Below, in pieces: positions 51,018 to 60,202 of a stretch of DNA of 64,000 nucleotides. The first letter of the stretch is position 1; each line of letters begins with the position of its first letter. This DNA comes from an uncultured Christensenellaceae bacterium (GTDB lineage: Bacteria; Bacillota; Clostridia; Christensenellales; Borkfalkiaceae), in contig CAJUOV010000005.1 of assembly GCA_910588695.1 (NCBI GenBank), forward strand, positions 1-64,000, read 5' to 3'. The translations under genes were made by a program, and so were the position numbers. The notes under the pieces were generated by a model. It was not told the DNA's origin. It worked only from the letters and a program-made list of their open reading frames with translations, and searched no databases.

Positions 51018-52634
51018 TTATTTCGCGTACTCCACGCTTCTGAACTCCCTGATCACGTTGACTTTGATCTGTCCGGGATATTCGAGTTCCGTCTCGATCT
51101 TCTTCGCAATATCTTTTGCGAGGAAGAGCGCTTTCGCATCGTCCACCTGATCGGGTTTGACGATGACGCGAACCTCTCTGCCCGCCTGAATCGCAAAACT
51201 CCTGTCTACGCCGTCGAAACCCGCCGCGATCTCTTCGAGCTTTTCGAGACGCTTCACGTAGTTGGATCCCGTTTCTCTTCTCGCGCCCGGACGCGCGCCC
51301 GAGATGGCGTCCGCCGCCTGTACAAGCACGGCTTCGATCGTTTTGGGCTCCACGTCGCCGTGGTGCGCCATAATGGCGTTCACGATCATCGCGTTCTCTT
51401 TGAACTTTTTCGCAAGATCGGCGCCCAACTGAATATGCGTGCCCTCCTGCTCTTTATCCACCGCCTTGCCGATGTCGTGCAGAAGTCCCGCGCGCTTTGC
51501 AAAGTTCACGTCGAGTCCGAGCTCCTGCGCCATAAGTCCCGCAAGAGACGCGACTTCGATGGAATGACGGTACACGTTCTGACCGTAGCTTGTACGGAAT
51601 TTTAGCCGCCCGATGAGCTTGATGAGCTCGGGATGAAGCCCGAAAATACCCACTTCGAACATGGCGTTTTCGCCCGCCGCCTTGATCTGCTGGTCGAGTT
51701 CTTTCTGAACTTTTTCGACCGTTTCTTCGATTCTCGCGGGATGGATTCTTCCGTCCTGAATGAGCCGTTCGAGAGTGAGGCGGGCGACCTCCCGTCTCAC
51801 GGGATCAAAGCCCGAAAGGATCACGACTTCGGGCGTATCGTCGATAATGAGCTCGATTCCCGTCGCGTTTTCGATCGCGCGGATATTTCTGCCCTCTCTG
51901 CCGATGATACGCGCTTTCATATCGTCGTTGGGAAGGGGCACGACGGAGACCGTCGTCTCCGAGGCGTGATCGGAAGCGCAACGCTGGATCGCAAGCGAAA
52001 TGATATTTTTCGCGTTGATGTCCGCCTCGTCTTTCGCTTCCTGTTCAAGATTCCTCACCTGAACCGCGCAGTCGCGGCGGGTCTCTTCGAGAATTTCGTC
52101 CGAAAGCTGCTTTTTCGCCTCTTCCTTGGTGAGCTGAGCGACCCGTTCAAGCTCCTGCATCATGAGCTCCTGCTGACGGGCGACAACCTCTTCTTTTTTA
52201 CTCAGTTCCTGCGTGCGGCGGGTAAGCGCCTCGCGCTGTTCGTCGAGCGAATTCGCTTTCTTGTTGAGTTCGTTTTCTTTCTTTTCGAGAAAGTCCTCCT
52301 GACGGTTGAGACGGGCTTCGGTGCGCTGCTGCTCGGCGCGCTTCTCCTTCATCTCGTGTTCAAAATCGTTTCTCCGTTTGATGTCCTGTTCCTTGGATTC
52401 TAACTGCGCTTCCTTTCTGATCTGCTTTGCCTGCGTTTCGGCGGTTTCGAGCATCTCTTTGACTCTCTTTTCCGCATCGTCGAGCTTCTTTTCGGATTTC
52501 TTTTTGGAAACTTTTTTCAGAATCAGCCATGTCGCAAGTCCGCCGATCGCAAGTCCCAGCACGGGAAGAACGACGAAAAGCGAGACCGCAAGCGGCATGG
52601 CTACGTCAAGGAGCAGACCGAATAATTGCTGCAT
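51018..52634 (-). CDS. rny: Ribonuclease Y
   Basis: RNase Y is the membrane-anchored endonuclease that starts mRNA decay in many Firmicutes. The 538 residues contain an N-terminal membrane helix (about 12-42), a long coiled coil (45-210), a KH domain ([17 protein letters not shown]) and an HD domain with HDIGK and a downstream AHHGD. I chose ATG at 52634, after GGAGACTGGAAT; the longer frame covers the promoter region. It is a single gene with a consensus promoter. It is often adjacent to recA/cinA/pgsA, as here. Confidence 0.96.
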   Translation of the reverse strand: MQQLFGLLLDVAMPLAVSLFVVLPVLGLAIGGLATWLILKKVSKKKSEKKLDDAEKRVKEMLETAETQAKQIRKEAQLESKEQDIKRRNDFEHEMKEKRAEQQRTEARLNRQEDFLEKKENELNKKANSLDEQREALTRRTQELSKKEEVVARQQELMMQELERVAQLTKEEAKKQLSDEILEETRRDCAVQVRNLEQEAKDEADINAKNIISLAIQRCASDHASETTVSVVPLPNDDMKARIIGREGRNIRAIENATGIELIIDDTPEVVILSGFDPVRREVARLTLERLIQDGRIHPARIEETVEKVQKELDQQIKAAGENAMFEVGIFGLHPELIKLIGRLKFRTSYGQNVYRHSIEVASLAGLMAQELGLDVNFAKRAGLLHDIGKAVDKEQEGTHIQLGADLAKKFKENAMIVNAIMAHHGDVEPKTIEAVLVQAADAISGARPGARRETGSNYVKRLEKLEEIAAGFDGVDRSFAIQAGREVRVIVKPDQVDDAKALFLAKDIAKKIETELEYPGQIKVNVIREFRSVEYAK

Positions 52635-52707
52635 ATTCCAGTCTCCTTGATAAAAATTCGTTTTTTGCCGCGCCCGACAAATAGCCGAACTGCGGCAGAT
52701 TAGTTTT

Positions 52708-52736
52708 ATTATACACCTATTTTTTTTTACTGTCAA
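52708..52736 (-). promoter_or_regulatory. Consensus sigma-A promoter of rny
   Basis: Minus strand TTGACA (52736-52731), 17-base spacer, TATAAT (52713-52708). The leader of about 67 nt includes a GC-rich inverted repeat near 52665-52695. Confidence 0.85.
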
Positions 52737-52746
52737 GAAGATAACC

Positions 52747-52784
52747 GATAAAAAAATCCGCGGGTAAAATTTCCCGCGGATTTT
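52747..52784 (-). terminator. Terminator of the ftsK-recA-nadE-bgl operon
   Basis: Minus strand AAAATCCGCGGG (52784-52773), 8-base loop, CCCGCGGATTTT (52764-52753), extending into a run of T. Confidence 0.92.
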
Positions 52785-52796
52785 CCTGTAACCGGA

Positions 52797-54134
52797 TCAA
52801 AGATTTTCGCCGTTTTCTTCAATGACTTTCCGATAAAAATAAGCGCTCTCTTTGGGAGTTCTCTCCCCCGTCTCGTAATCGACATGAACAATCCCGAACT
52901 TTTTGGAAAAGCCCTCCGCCCATTCGAAGTTGTCGATGAACGACCATTGAAAATATCCCTCGATCGGCACCTCGTCGGCAGCGCGCGACAAACTTTTCAA
53001 ATAACGTCTCAAAAAATCAATGCGGCTGTAATCGAGGATTTTCCCGTCCAAATCCTTCCACTCGGAAAGCGCGACTCCGTTTTCCGTACATACAAGAGGC
53101 AGACGGTACCGCTCGTACAGGTACTTGGGACCGTAATAGAGACTGTCGGGATACACATTCCAACGCATGTCAGTTTTGGGCACGGAGGGCGCAGGCGTCA
53201 CGCCTTCGGCTTTTCCGTTCCTGTCCGTGACGCAGTTGCCCGTATAGGTGTTGAATCCGATAAAATCCAGCTTGGATTTGATGAACAGCATATCCTTTTT
53301 CGAGGGTTCCAAACCGTTTTCTTTCATCCATTTAAGATGATCTTCGGTATACTTGCCGAATACGAGCGGATCGAGCCAGAGCGACGTATCGCCGAAAGAA
53401 CGGTGGCAGGCGAACGTATCGTTTTTCGCAAGTTCGTAATCCTCCTCCCGATAGGGCAGCGCGGGCCAGTACGCCTCGGCGACGCCCACTTTCACATGCT
53501 TTCCGCAGACTTTGCGCAGCACCTTTTCCGCCCTGCCGCAAGCGAGCAACACGTTGTGACAACACCTTAACACGTCGCGGTCGGCAAGCTTTAAGAAGGG
53601 CGCGTGTTCGCCCGAGCTGTGTCCGATCCCGATAAAACACTGCGGCTCGTTGATCAGGATAAAGCGGTCGACGTAACCGCCGAAGAGTTTGGCTGCCTTT
53701 TCGGCATATTCCTCGAACCAAGCGGGACTGTTATTGTTCATCCAACCCCCTTTCTGATAGAGTTCGTAGGGGTAATCCCAATGAAAGAGGGTAACCCAAG
53801 GAGTGATCCCCGCGTCGGCGAGTTCGCGGAAAATCTCGGTATAGAACGCGACGCCGTCTTCGCTGATCTTGCCTACGCCGTGCGGAAGCAACCGAGACCA
53901 GTTGAGGGAGAGACGGTAATGCTTGATCCCGAGCTCTTTCATGATCGCCACGTCCTCACGGAAGCGATGAAAATGGTCGCACCCGACGTGACCCTTGTGT
54001 CCTTCGAAAATCCGCCCCTCCGTCATGGAAGCCACGTCCCACACGTTGAGCCCCTTGTCGCCCTCGAACGCGCCTCCCTCGATCTGATAGGCGGCAGTCG
54101 AAACGCCCCACGCAAAATCCTTTTGAAACGCCAT
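52797..54134 (-). CDS. GH1 beta-glucosidase
   Basis: The 445-residue protein is a glycoside hydrolase family 1 enzyme: FAWGVSTAAYQIEGG at the N-terminus, RLSLNWSRLLP, acid/base Glu in FILINEPQ, nucleophile Glu in LVCTENGVAL, and QWSFIDNFEWAEGFSKKFGI at the end. It has no signal peptide, so it acts in the cytoplasm on imported beta-glucosides (unphosphorylated or 6-phospho; the motif does not settle this). I chose ATG at 54134 with GGAGGAG upstream. It follows nadE by 23 bases, with no promoter of its own that I can see, so it appears to be read through from the recA operon. No sugar transporter is adjacent. Confidence 0.93.
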   Translation of the reverse strand: MAFQKDFAWGVSTAAYQIEGGAFEGDKGLNVWDVASMTEGRIFEGHKGHVGCDHFHRFREDVAIMKELGIKHYRLSLNWSRLLPHGVGKISEDGVAFYTEIFRELADAGITPWVTLFHWDYPYELYQKGGWMNNNSPAWFEEYAEKAAKLFGGYVDRFILINEPQCFIGIGHSSGEHAPFLKLADRDVLRCCHNVLLACGRAEKVLRKVCGKHVKVGVAEAYWPALPYREEDYELAKNDTFACHRSFGDTSLWLDPLVFGKYTEDHLKWMKENGLEPSKKDMLFIKSKLDFIGFNTYTGNCVTDRNGKAEGVTPAPSVPKTDMRWNVYPDSLYYGPKYLYERYRLPLVCTENGVALSEWKDLDGKILDYSRIDFLRRYLKSLSRAADEVPIEGYFQWSFIDNFEWAEGFSKKFGIVHVDYETGERTPKESAYFYRKVIEENGENL

Positions 54135-54157
54135 AATATTACTCCTCCGAATTGATT

Positions 54158-56092
54158 TTACAGTTTTTCGATCTCTTCTATCCAGAGCGCCGCCGAAGCG
54201 TCCGACGGCATGCGCCAATCCCCGCGCGGCGAGAGACAGACCGAACCCACTTTTACGCCGTCGGGCGCACAGTTCCTTTTGAACTGCTGAGAAAAGAAAC
54301 GCTTATAGAAATTGACGAGCGTATCTTTCAGCTGCTCGCGCGGATACTGATTTTTGAACGCGCGCTCCGCAAGACAGAGCGCCTTTGCGGGAGAATCGCC
54401 GCGACGCAGAAGTCCGTACAGATAAAAGTCGTTGATCTCGTATTTGCCGATGACGTCTTCCGTCTTCTGCGCGATCTCGCCGTTTGCGTCGGGAGGAAGC
54501 AATTCGGGAGAAATCTCCGTTTCGAGAATTTTATCGAGAACGCTCTTGGTTTTTCTGCCGAGGCGGTTCGCCTCCGCTTTGACAAGGTGCTTGACGAGCG
54601 TTTTCGGAACAGAACAGTTAACTGCATACATGCTCATATGATCCCCGTTATAGGTGCACCATCCGAGCGCAAGTTCGCTCAAATCCCCCGTTCCGATCAC
54701 AAGCCCCTGCGTCGCGTTGGCAACGTCCATCAGAATCATTGTGCGGTAACGCGCCTGCGCGTTTTCGTATACCGTATCGAGGCGGTCGGAATCGTGACCG
54801 ATGTCGAGGAAGTGCTCTTGTACGGAGTTCGCGATGGGCACCGTCTTGGAAGTAACGCCGAGCGCCTGCATCAGAAGAGCGGAATTATTCTTCGTTCCCT
54901 CCGTCGTTCCGAAGCCGGGCATCGAATAACCGAGAATGTCCTTTCTGTCCTTTTTCAGCAAATCGAACGCGCGGACCGCGACAAGCAGAGCGAGCGCGGA
55001 ATCGAGTCCGCCCGAAACGCCGATGACCGCCGTCTTTGCGCCCGTAAATTGCAGCCTCCGCGCAAGCGCATTCGCCTGCATCGAAAGAATTTCTTCCGCG
55101 CGCGCGGTCAGTTCCCCCTCTTCGCGGGGAACGAAAGGCGTGGGCGACACCTCTCGTAAAGTCAGATCGCCGTCGCCGATAAACGAACAAGGGCAGACGG
55201 TATAGGCGTTCTGCACGGGAGAACCCGTCTGCGGAACGGGCACGAACGTATTCATGCGTCTGCGTTCGTTTACGAGAAAATCCACGTCGATCTCGGCTTC
55301 GCATACCTCTCCCGAAAAGGGTCTTGCCTCCGCAAGAGCGACGCCGTTTTCGTAGACGAAATGGTTGCCCGCAAATACAAGATCGGATGTGCTCTCGCTC
55401 ATGCCCGCGTCCGCATAAACATATGCGCATGCGCACTTCCCCGACTGCGCGGCAAGCAAAGTTTTACGGTATTCGCGTTTACCCACCGTCTCGTTGGAAG
55501 CGGAAAGATTCACGATGATCGTCGCGCCTGCCTCCGTATGCTTCGAAGAAGGCGCTTCCGCCGCCCACAAGTCTTCGCAGATTTCGCAGGCGACCGTCGC
55601 CTCGGGATGCGCGCCGTCGCGGAAGAGAAGCTCCCGCGAAAAAGGTGCGAACACGCCGCCCGCCAAACGCACAGGCATCACGCCTCTTTCGGGCGCGGCG
55701 GAAAAATAACGTTCTTCGTAAAATTCGCCGTAAGTCGGAAGATTGGTCTTCGGCACGATCCCCGCAACGCGACCGTTTACGACCGCCGCCGCGCAGTTAT
55801 ACGTTTTATTCTCGAATACGACGGGAAGCCCGACGAACACGAGCATTTTGATTTCTTTGCTCGCCTCGGCAATCTTTGAAAGAGCGGAAAGACATCCGTC
55901 CGTCAGCGTCTTGTTCAGAATCAGATCGCCCGAAGTGTAGCCGCAAAGGGAAAGCTCGGGAAAAACAAGTATCTCCGTCCCCTCTTTCGCCTGCGCCTTA
56001 ATCGTTTCGATTATTTTTTTCGCATTGAAAGCGGGATCGGCAATCCGCAACTCCGGACTTGCCGCCGCGACTTTCACGAATCCGTGCTTCAT
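54158..56092 (-). CDS. nadE: Glutamine-dependent NAD+ synthetase
   Basis: NadE makes NAD from deamido-NAD using glutamine and ATP. The 644 residues contain an N-terminal nitrilase-type glutaminase with catalytic Glu ([15 protein letters not shown]), Lys ([18 protein letters not shown]) and Cys ([14 protein letters not shown]), and a C-terminal synthetase with the PP-loop [17 protein letters not shown] and [21 protein letters not shown]. The start overlaps the recA stop as ATGA, so it is translationally coupled to recA, an unusual pairing. Confidence 0.95.
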   Translation of the reverse strand: MKHGFVKVAAASPELRIADPAFNAKKIIETIKAQAKEGTEILVFPELSLCGYTSGDLILNKTLTDGCLSALSKIAEASKEIKMLVFVGLPVVFENKTYNCAAAVVNGRVAGIVPKTNLPTYGEFYEERYFSAAPERGVMPVRLAGGVFAPFSRELLFRDGAHPEATVACEICEDLWAAEAPSSKHTEAGATIIVNLSASNETVGKREYRKTLLAAQSGKCACAYVYADAGMSESTSDLVFAGNHFVYENGVALAEARPFSGEVCEAEIDVDFLVNERRRMNTFVPVPQTGSPVQNAYTVCPCSFIGDGDLTLREVSPTPFVPREEGELTARAEEILSMQANALARRLQFTGAKTAVIGVSGGLDSALALLVAVRAFDLLKKDRKDILGYSMPGFGTTEGTKNNSALLMQALGVTSKTVPIANSVQEHFLDIGHDSDRLDTVYENAQARYRTMILMDVANATQGLVIGTGDLSELALGWCTYNGDHMSMYAVNCSVPKTLVKHLVKAEANRLGRKTKSVLDKILETEISPELLPPDANGEIAQKTEDVIGKYEINDFYLYGLLRRGDSPAKALCLAERAFKNQYPREQLKDTLVNFYKRFFSQQFKRNCAPDGVKVGSVCLSPRGDWRMPSDASAALWIEEIEKL

Positions 56093-57123
56093 GCCTCTTC
56101 TCCCGCCGTTTCGCCCGCGATATCTTCCGCAGACATTCCTTTTGCCGCGATTCTGATTTTGTTCTCAATCTCGCTTGCAAGCTCCGGATTGTCCTTTAAG
56201 AACTGGCGCATTTTTTCTTTTCCGTTCGCCACTTTATTGTCGTTATAGCTGTACCATGCGCCGCTCTTTTTGATAACTTCGTACTGCGTTCCCAAATCGA
56301 TGAGACACCCTTCCTGCGATACTCCCTCGCCGAACATGATGTCGAATTCCGCCTGACGGAAGGGAGGAGCGAGCTTGTTTTTAACGACCTTTGCCCGCGT
56401 GCGGTTGCCCGACGCGCCCTCGGTATCTTTGAGAATTTCCGTCTTTCTCACATCGATGCGAATGGAAGCGTAAAATTTAAGCGCCTTGCCCCCCGTCGTC
56501 ACTTCGGGATTGCCGAACATCACGCCCACCTTTTCGCGAAGCTGGTTGATGAATACGACGCACGTGTTGCTTTTATTGGTAATACCCGCAAGCTTACGCA
56601 GAGCCTGCGACATTAATCTCGCCTGCGCTCCCACCACCGAATCGCCGACTTCCCCCTCGATTTCCGCTTTGGGCGTGAGCGCCGCGACCGAGTCGACTAC
56701 GATAATATCCACCGCCGAAGAACGCACGAGAGAATCGACGATATTGAGCGCCTGCTCGCCCGTATCCGGCTGAGAGACGTAAAGTTCGTCGAGATTCACT
56801 CCGAGATGTTTTGCATAAACGGGATCTAGCGCATGCTCCGCGTCGATAAACGCCGCGATCCCTCCCGCCTTCTGCGCCTCGGCGACCGCGTGTAAAGCGA
56901 CCGTCGTTTTACCGGAAGATTCGGGACCGTAAATTTCGATGATTCTGCCGCGGGGAAGTCCGCCGATCCCGAGCGCGAGATCGAGAGAGAGACATCCCGT
57001 CGGGATCACTTCGATCTCCGTATTGCCGGCATTGTTGCCGAGTTTCATGATGGAGCCCTTGCCGTAAGCCTTTTCGATCTGCGCAAGCACCGAGTCAAGT
57101 GCTTTGAGTTTTTCTTCGTTCAT
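56089..57123 (-). CDS. recA: Recombinase RecA
   Basis: The 344-residue protein has the usual RecA architecture: Walker [14 protein letters not shown], Walker B ([10 protein letters not shown]), loop L1 with [22 protein letters not shown], loop L2 with [16 protein letters not shown], and a short C-terminal domain ending acidic. ATG at 57123 follows AAGGAGTAACAT. No LexA box is apparent just before it, as expected if it is transcribed within the ftsK-rimO-pgsA-cinA operon. It is commonly downstream of cinA in Gram-positives. Confidence 0.98.
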   Translation of the reverse strand: MNEEKLKALDSVLAQIEKAYGKGSIMKLGNNAGNTEIEVIPTGCLSLDLALGIGGLPRGRIIEIYGPESSGKTTVALHAVAEAQKAGGIAAFIDAEHALDPVYAKHLGVNLDELYVSQPDTGEQALNIVDSLVRSSAVDIIVVDSVAALTPKAEIEGEVGDSVVGAQARLMSQALRKLAGITNKSNTCVVFINQLREKVGVMFGNPEVTTGGKALKFYASIRIDVRKTEILKDTEGASGNRTRAKVVKNKLAPPFRQAEFDIMFGEGVSQEGCLIDLGTQYEVIKKSGAWYSYNDNKVANGKEKMRQFLKDNPELASEIENKIRIAAKGMSAEDIAGETAGEEA

Positions 57124-57146
57124 ATGTTACTCCTTACATTTTTAAC

Positions 57147-58229
57147 TTATTTTATTTCTTCGTAGGCATGGAAGAGCGCGAAATTGATCGCGGTCTTTGT
57201 TACAGTCTCTCTGTCGCCGAGAAGATCGTAACGGAATACGCGGATCCGTTGCTTGGTGCCCACCGCGAGATAGCAGTGCCCCTTTGGCAATCCGCTCTCG
57301 TCGGAATCCGGTCCGGCGATTCCCGTTGTCGCGATCGCAACGTCGCAATTCCCCTTCATCAAAAGCCCCGCCGCCATTTCGTAGGCGGTCTCGTCGGAGA
57401 CGGCGCCCCGATTCCGGATCGTGAGCTCGTTCACGCCCAAACGTTCGCACTTAGCCTTACTGTCGTAGGCGTTGATCCCCTCGAAAAACACCGCGCTCGC
57501 ACCCGCGACCGAGACGATCGCGCCGCCGACCCCGCCCGCCGTAAAAGATTCCGCCGTGGAAATCTTCATACGGTGCAGTTTCAAGGCGTCCACGAGCCGT
57601 TCGGCAAGGGAATGGTCCCCGATCGTATAGAGGTACTCTTTGAGTTGATCCGCCAGAACGCGCACCACTTCGTCGGCGATCATTTTCGGCGTTTCGCGGT
57701 TGTACACGATTTCGATGCGGGTCAGACCGTATTTTCCGCTCGCATGTAAAAACAACCTGCCCTCCGCAACCTGTTCCGCAGCGGAGACCGCGGCGCGGAC
57801 CCGATCCTCGGGCGCGGCGGCAACTCCAAGCACCATGCGACAGTAACGTTGATTTCTGCGTCTGTCGATGCGCGGAATCACATCCGCCATCACCGTGCGC
57901 GCCCCTTCGTCGTTTGCGGGAATCACGCCGTAAATACAGCTTTTCGTCTCTTTGAGAACCCCCTCGAACACCTCTCCCGCGCCCGAAAAGGCATTGACCG
58001 CATCCCGTGCGGCGGAGACCAGAACGCCGTCGCAGACAAGAAAAACGCCGTCGCATTCCGACGAAAGACGCGAGATATGCGAAGAAACCGCGGTCGGCGC
58101 GTCGTAGGGCAGAATCAGTACTTCGTCCAAAAATACACCGCCCGACAAAAACGCGTCCGTCACCGTTTGAAAGTTGACCGAGGAGAGCGGATTTTTGACG
58201 TTGACAAGAACGATGACCGCGTACTTCAA
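57147..58229 (-). CDS. cinA: CinA-family protein with a degenerate N-terminal domain
   Basis: The C-terminal 160 residues are a PncC-type NMN deamidase domain: KISTAESFTAGGVGGAIVSVAGAS, ATTGIAGPDSDESGLPKGHCYLAVG. The N-terminal half (1-170) should be a MoaB-like domain with GTELLxG and GGLGPTxDD motifs. Here those positions read NVKNPLSSVNFQTVTDAF and VCDGVLVSAARDAV, so the usual catalytic motifs are absent. I chose TTG at 58229, which overlaps the pgsA stop as TTGA and has GAGGGGGAAAG upstream; the longer frame lies within pgsA. The order pgsA-cinA-recA is the standard Gram-positive cluster. NMN recycling fits well with nadE two genes on. Confidence 0.88.
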   Translation of the reverse strand: MKYAVIVLVNVKNPLSSVNFQTVTDAFLSGGVFLDEVLILPYDAPTAVSSHISRLSSECDGVFLVCDGVLVSAARDAVNAFSGAGEVFEGVLKETKSCIYGVIPANDEGARTVMADVIPRIDRRRNQRYCRMVLGVAAAPEDRVRAAVSAAEQVAEGRLFLHASGKYGLTRIEIVYNRETPKMIADEVVRVLADQLKEYLYTIGDHSLAERLVDALKLHRMKISTAESFTAGGVGGAIVSVAGASAVFFEGINAYDSKAKCERLGVNELTIRNRGAVSDETAYEMAAGLLMKGNCDVAIATTGIAGPDSDESGLPKGHCYLAVGTKQRIRVFRYDLLGDRETVTKTAINFALFHAYEEIK

Positions 58230-58876
58230 GCGCTTTCCCCCTCGTCTTTTTGTCGATCGCGGAGCACCGCTTTGTTTTTGACAAGATAGTTCACGCCCGA
58301 AATCACCGTCATGAGCGCGCAGATCACAAAGCATGTAAGCCCGATGTAAGCGAGAATAAGCCCGCATACATAGGTTCCCTGTTCGGGGAAATCGGCTCCC
58401 GCAAATAAAAATGTCATACTTACAAGTAAAAACGCGACCGCGATATCCTGAAATACCGTTTTGACTTTACCGAGTTTATCGGCGGCAAGCACTAACTTTT
58501 TTCCCGCCGCGATCGTGCGGAATCCGCTCACAATGAGTTCCCGCGCAAGAATTAGCGCAACGAGTACGCCCGCGACGATCAGCCCGTACTGCCCGAACGG
58601 CTCCACCGTAAACGATACGGGAATCGTTAAAAGCACGATAAACGCCGTCGAAACAAGCACCTTATCCGCAATGGGATCAAGGAACTTGCCCAGATCGGTC
58701 ACGAGATGACGGCTTCTTGCGATGTGCCCGTCGAGAGCGTCTGTCGCCGCCGCAAGCAAAAAAATTACCGCGGACGCCAAAAAACACCACGGACTTAACA
58801 GCCCGCAATAGAAAACCGCCACGAACACGGGGATCATGAATATACGCGTCAGTGTGATTTTATTGGGTAAGTTCAT
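58226..58876 (-). CDS. pgsA: CDP-diacylglycerol--glycerol-3-phosphate 3-phosphatidyltransferase
   Basis: PgsA makes phosphatidylglycerol phosphate, the first step to phosphatidylglycerol and cardiolipin. The 216-residue membrane protein contains the CDP-alcohol phosphatidyltransferase motif (ATDALDGHIARSRHLVTDLG, then KFLDPIADK) and about six membrane helices. The start lies 12 bases after rimO, and the end overlaps cinA by 4 bases. Confidence 0.95.
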   Translation of the reverse strand: MNLPNKITLTRIFMIPVFVAVFYCGLLSPWCFLASAVIFLLAAATDALDGHIARSRHLVTDLGKFLDPIADKVLVSTAFIVLLTIPVSFTVEPFGQYGLIVAGVLVALILARELIVSGFRTIAAGKKLVLAADKLGKVKTVFQDIAVAFLLVSMTFLFAGADFPEQGTYVCGLILAYIGLTCFVICALMTVISGVNYLVKNKAVLRDRQKDEGESA

Positions 58877-58888
58877 AATTTTACTCCG

Positions 58889-60202
58889 TTATTCAGAAAC
58901 CGCACTTCCGTAAAGGTCGTAGTCCGATGATTTCATAATCTTAATATGGTATATTTCTCCCTCTTTTGCGCGCGGCGCGGTGAAAAACACCGAACCGTCG
59001 ATTTCGGGAGCCTGAAAATAAGCTCTGCCGACAAATCCCGTTCCATTCGGATCGATCCCGTCGCAAACGACGGGAAGCGTTTTACCGACAAACGATTGCA
59101 GAAATTCGCGTGAAACCTTTTCCTGCGCTTCGTACAGCTCTCTCTGTCTGCGTTTTTTGACGCTTGCCGAAATCTGACCTTTCATCCGATAGGCGGGCGT
59201 CTCCGGTTCCCGGGAGTAAGCGAAAATCCCCGCATTCTCGAACTTTACTTCTCTTATAAATTCGCACAATGCGCGATGTTCCTCTTCCGTCTCGGTCGGA
59301 AAACCCGAGATGAACGTCGTGCGGAGCGCGATTTCAGGAATTTCCGTTCTGAGCGTTTCGAAAAGTTTGAGATACTCTTCTTTGCTTCCCCGCCGCCCCA
59401 TCAGTCTGAGAATGCGGTTCTCGCAATGCTGCAAAGGAATATCGAGATATTTCAAAATTTTCGGATTATCGCGAATCTGGGCGATCAAAGCCCCGTCGAT
59501 CTTTTCCGGATAACAGTATAGCAAACGTATATGACAGATATTGTCAAGATTAGAAATTTTTTCGAGGAAGTTTACAAAATTATTTTGACCTCTGTCCTCG
59601 CCGTAACGGGTCGTATCCTGCGCAACGAGAATGAGCTCCTGCGTGACCCCCAAACTTTTCGCCTCTTCGAGAAGTTCTTCCGCGGGATAAGAACGATATT
59701 TTCCGCGGATTTTCGGAATGAGACAATAAGTGCAAAAATTGGAACAGCCGTCTGCGATTTTAAGATATTTGTAATGCGCGGGCGTGGTTACGACGCGGGA
59801 AGAGAGAACTTCTCCGCACGTTTTCACGGCGTTGACCCGCTCGCCCGCATACGCGCGTTTAAGCGCGGGAAAGAGCTCCGCCGCATCGTGAACGCCTAAA
59901 AACACATCCGCTTCAGTGAGCGCTGGAAAGAGCTCGCCGATGAATTTTTCGCTCAGACAGCCGCTGACGACAATTTTTTCGAGGGAGCTCTCTTTCAGAG
60001 AAGCCGCGGAGATAATCTCGTTGATCCCCTCTTCGCGCGCCGCGTTCAGAAAGGCGCACGTGTTCACGATGAGAATTTCCGCTTCCGCAATATCGCTTAC
60101 GATCGCGCAGCCATGTCGCTCGATCTCGCCCAGCAGACGTTCGCCGTCCACGCGGTTCTTATCGCACCCGAGGGAGATCATGCCGAACTTTTTTTTCAAC
60201 AT
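58889..60202 (-). CDS. rimO: Ribosomal protein S12 methylthiotransferase RimO
   Basis: RimO methylthiolates Asp88 of ribosomal protein S12. The 437 residues include the N-terminal cluster domain (SLGCDKNRVDGE, NTCAF, SGCLSE), the radical-SAM motif (CSNFCTYCLIP) and a C-terminal TRAM domain. The ISLGCDKN start distinguishes it from MiaB. I chose ATG at 60202, which overlaps the ftsK stop by one base (TGATG); the longer frame is within ftsK. Confidence 0.94.
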   Translation of the reverse strand: MLKKKFGMISLGCDKNRVDGERLLGEIERHGCAIVSDIAEAEILIVNTCAFLNAAREEGINEIISAASLKESSLEKIVVSGCLSEKFIGELFPALTEADVFLGVHDAAELFPALKRAYAGERVNAVKTCGEVLSSRVVTTPAHYKYLKIADGCSNFCTYCLIPKIRGKYRSYPAEELLEEAKSLGVTQELILVAQDTTRYGEDRGQNNFVNFLEKISNLDNICHIRLLYCYPEKIDGALIAQIRDNPKILKYLDIPLQHCENRILRLMGRRGSKEEYLKLFETLRTEIPEIALRTTFISGFPTETEEEHRALCEFIREVKFENAGIFAYSREPETPAYRMKGQISASVKKRRQRELYEAQEKVSREFLQSFVGKTLPVVCDGIDPNGTGFVGRAYFQAPEIDGSVFFTAPRAKEGEIYHIKIMKSSDYDLYGSAVSE

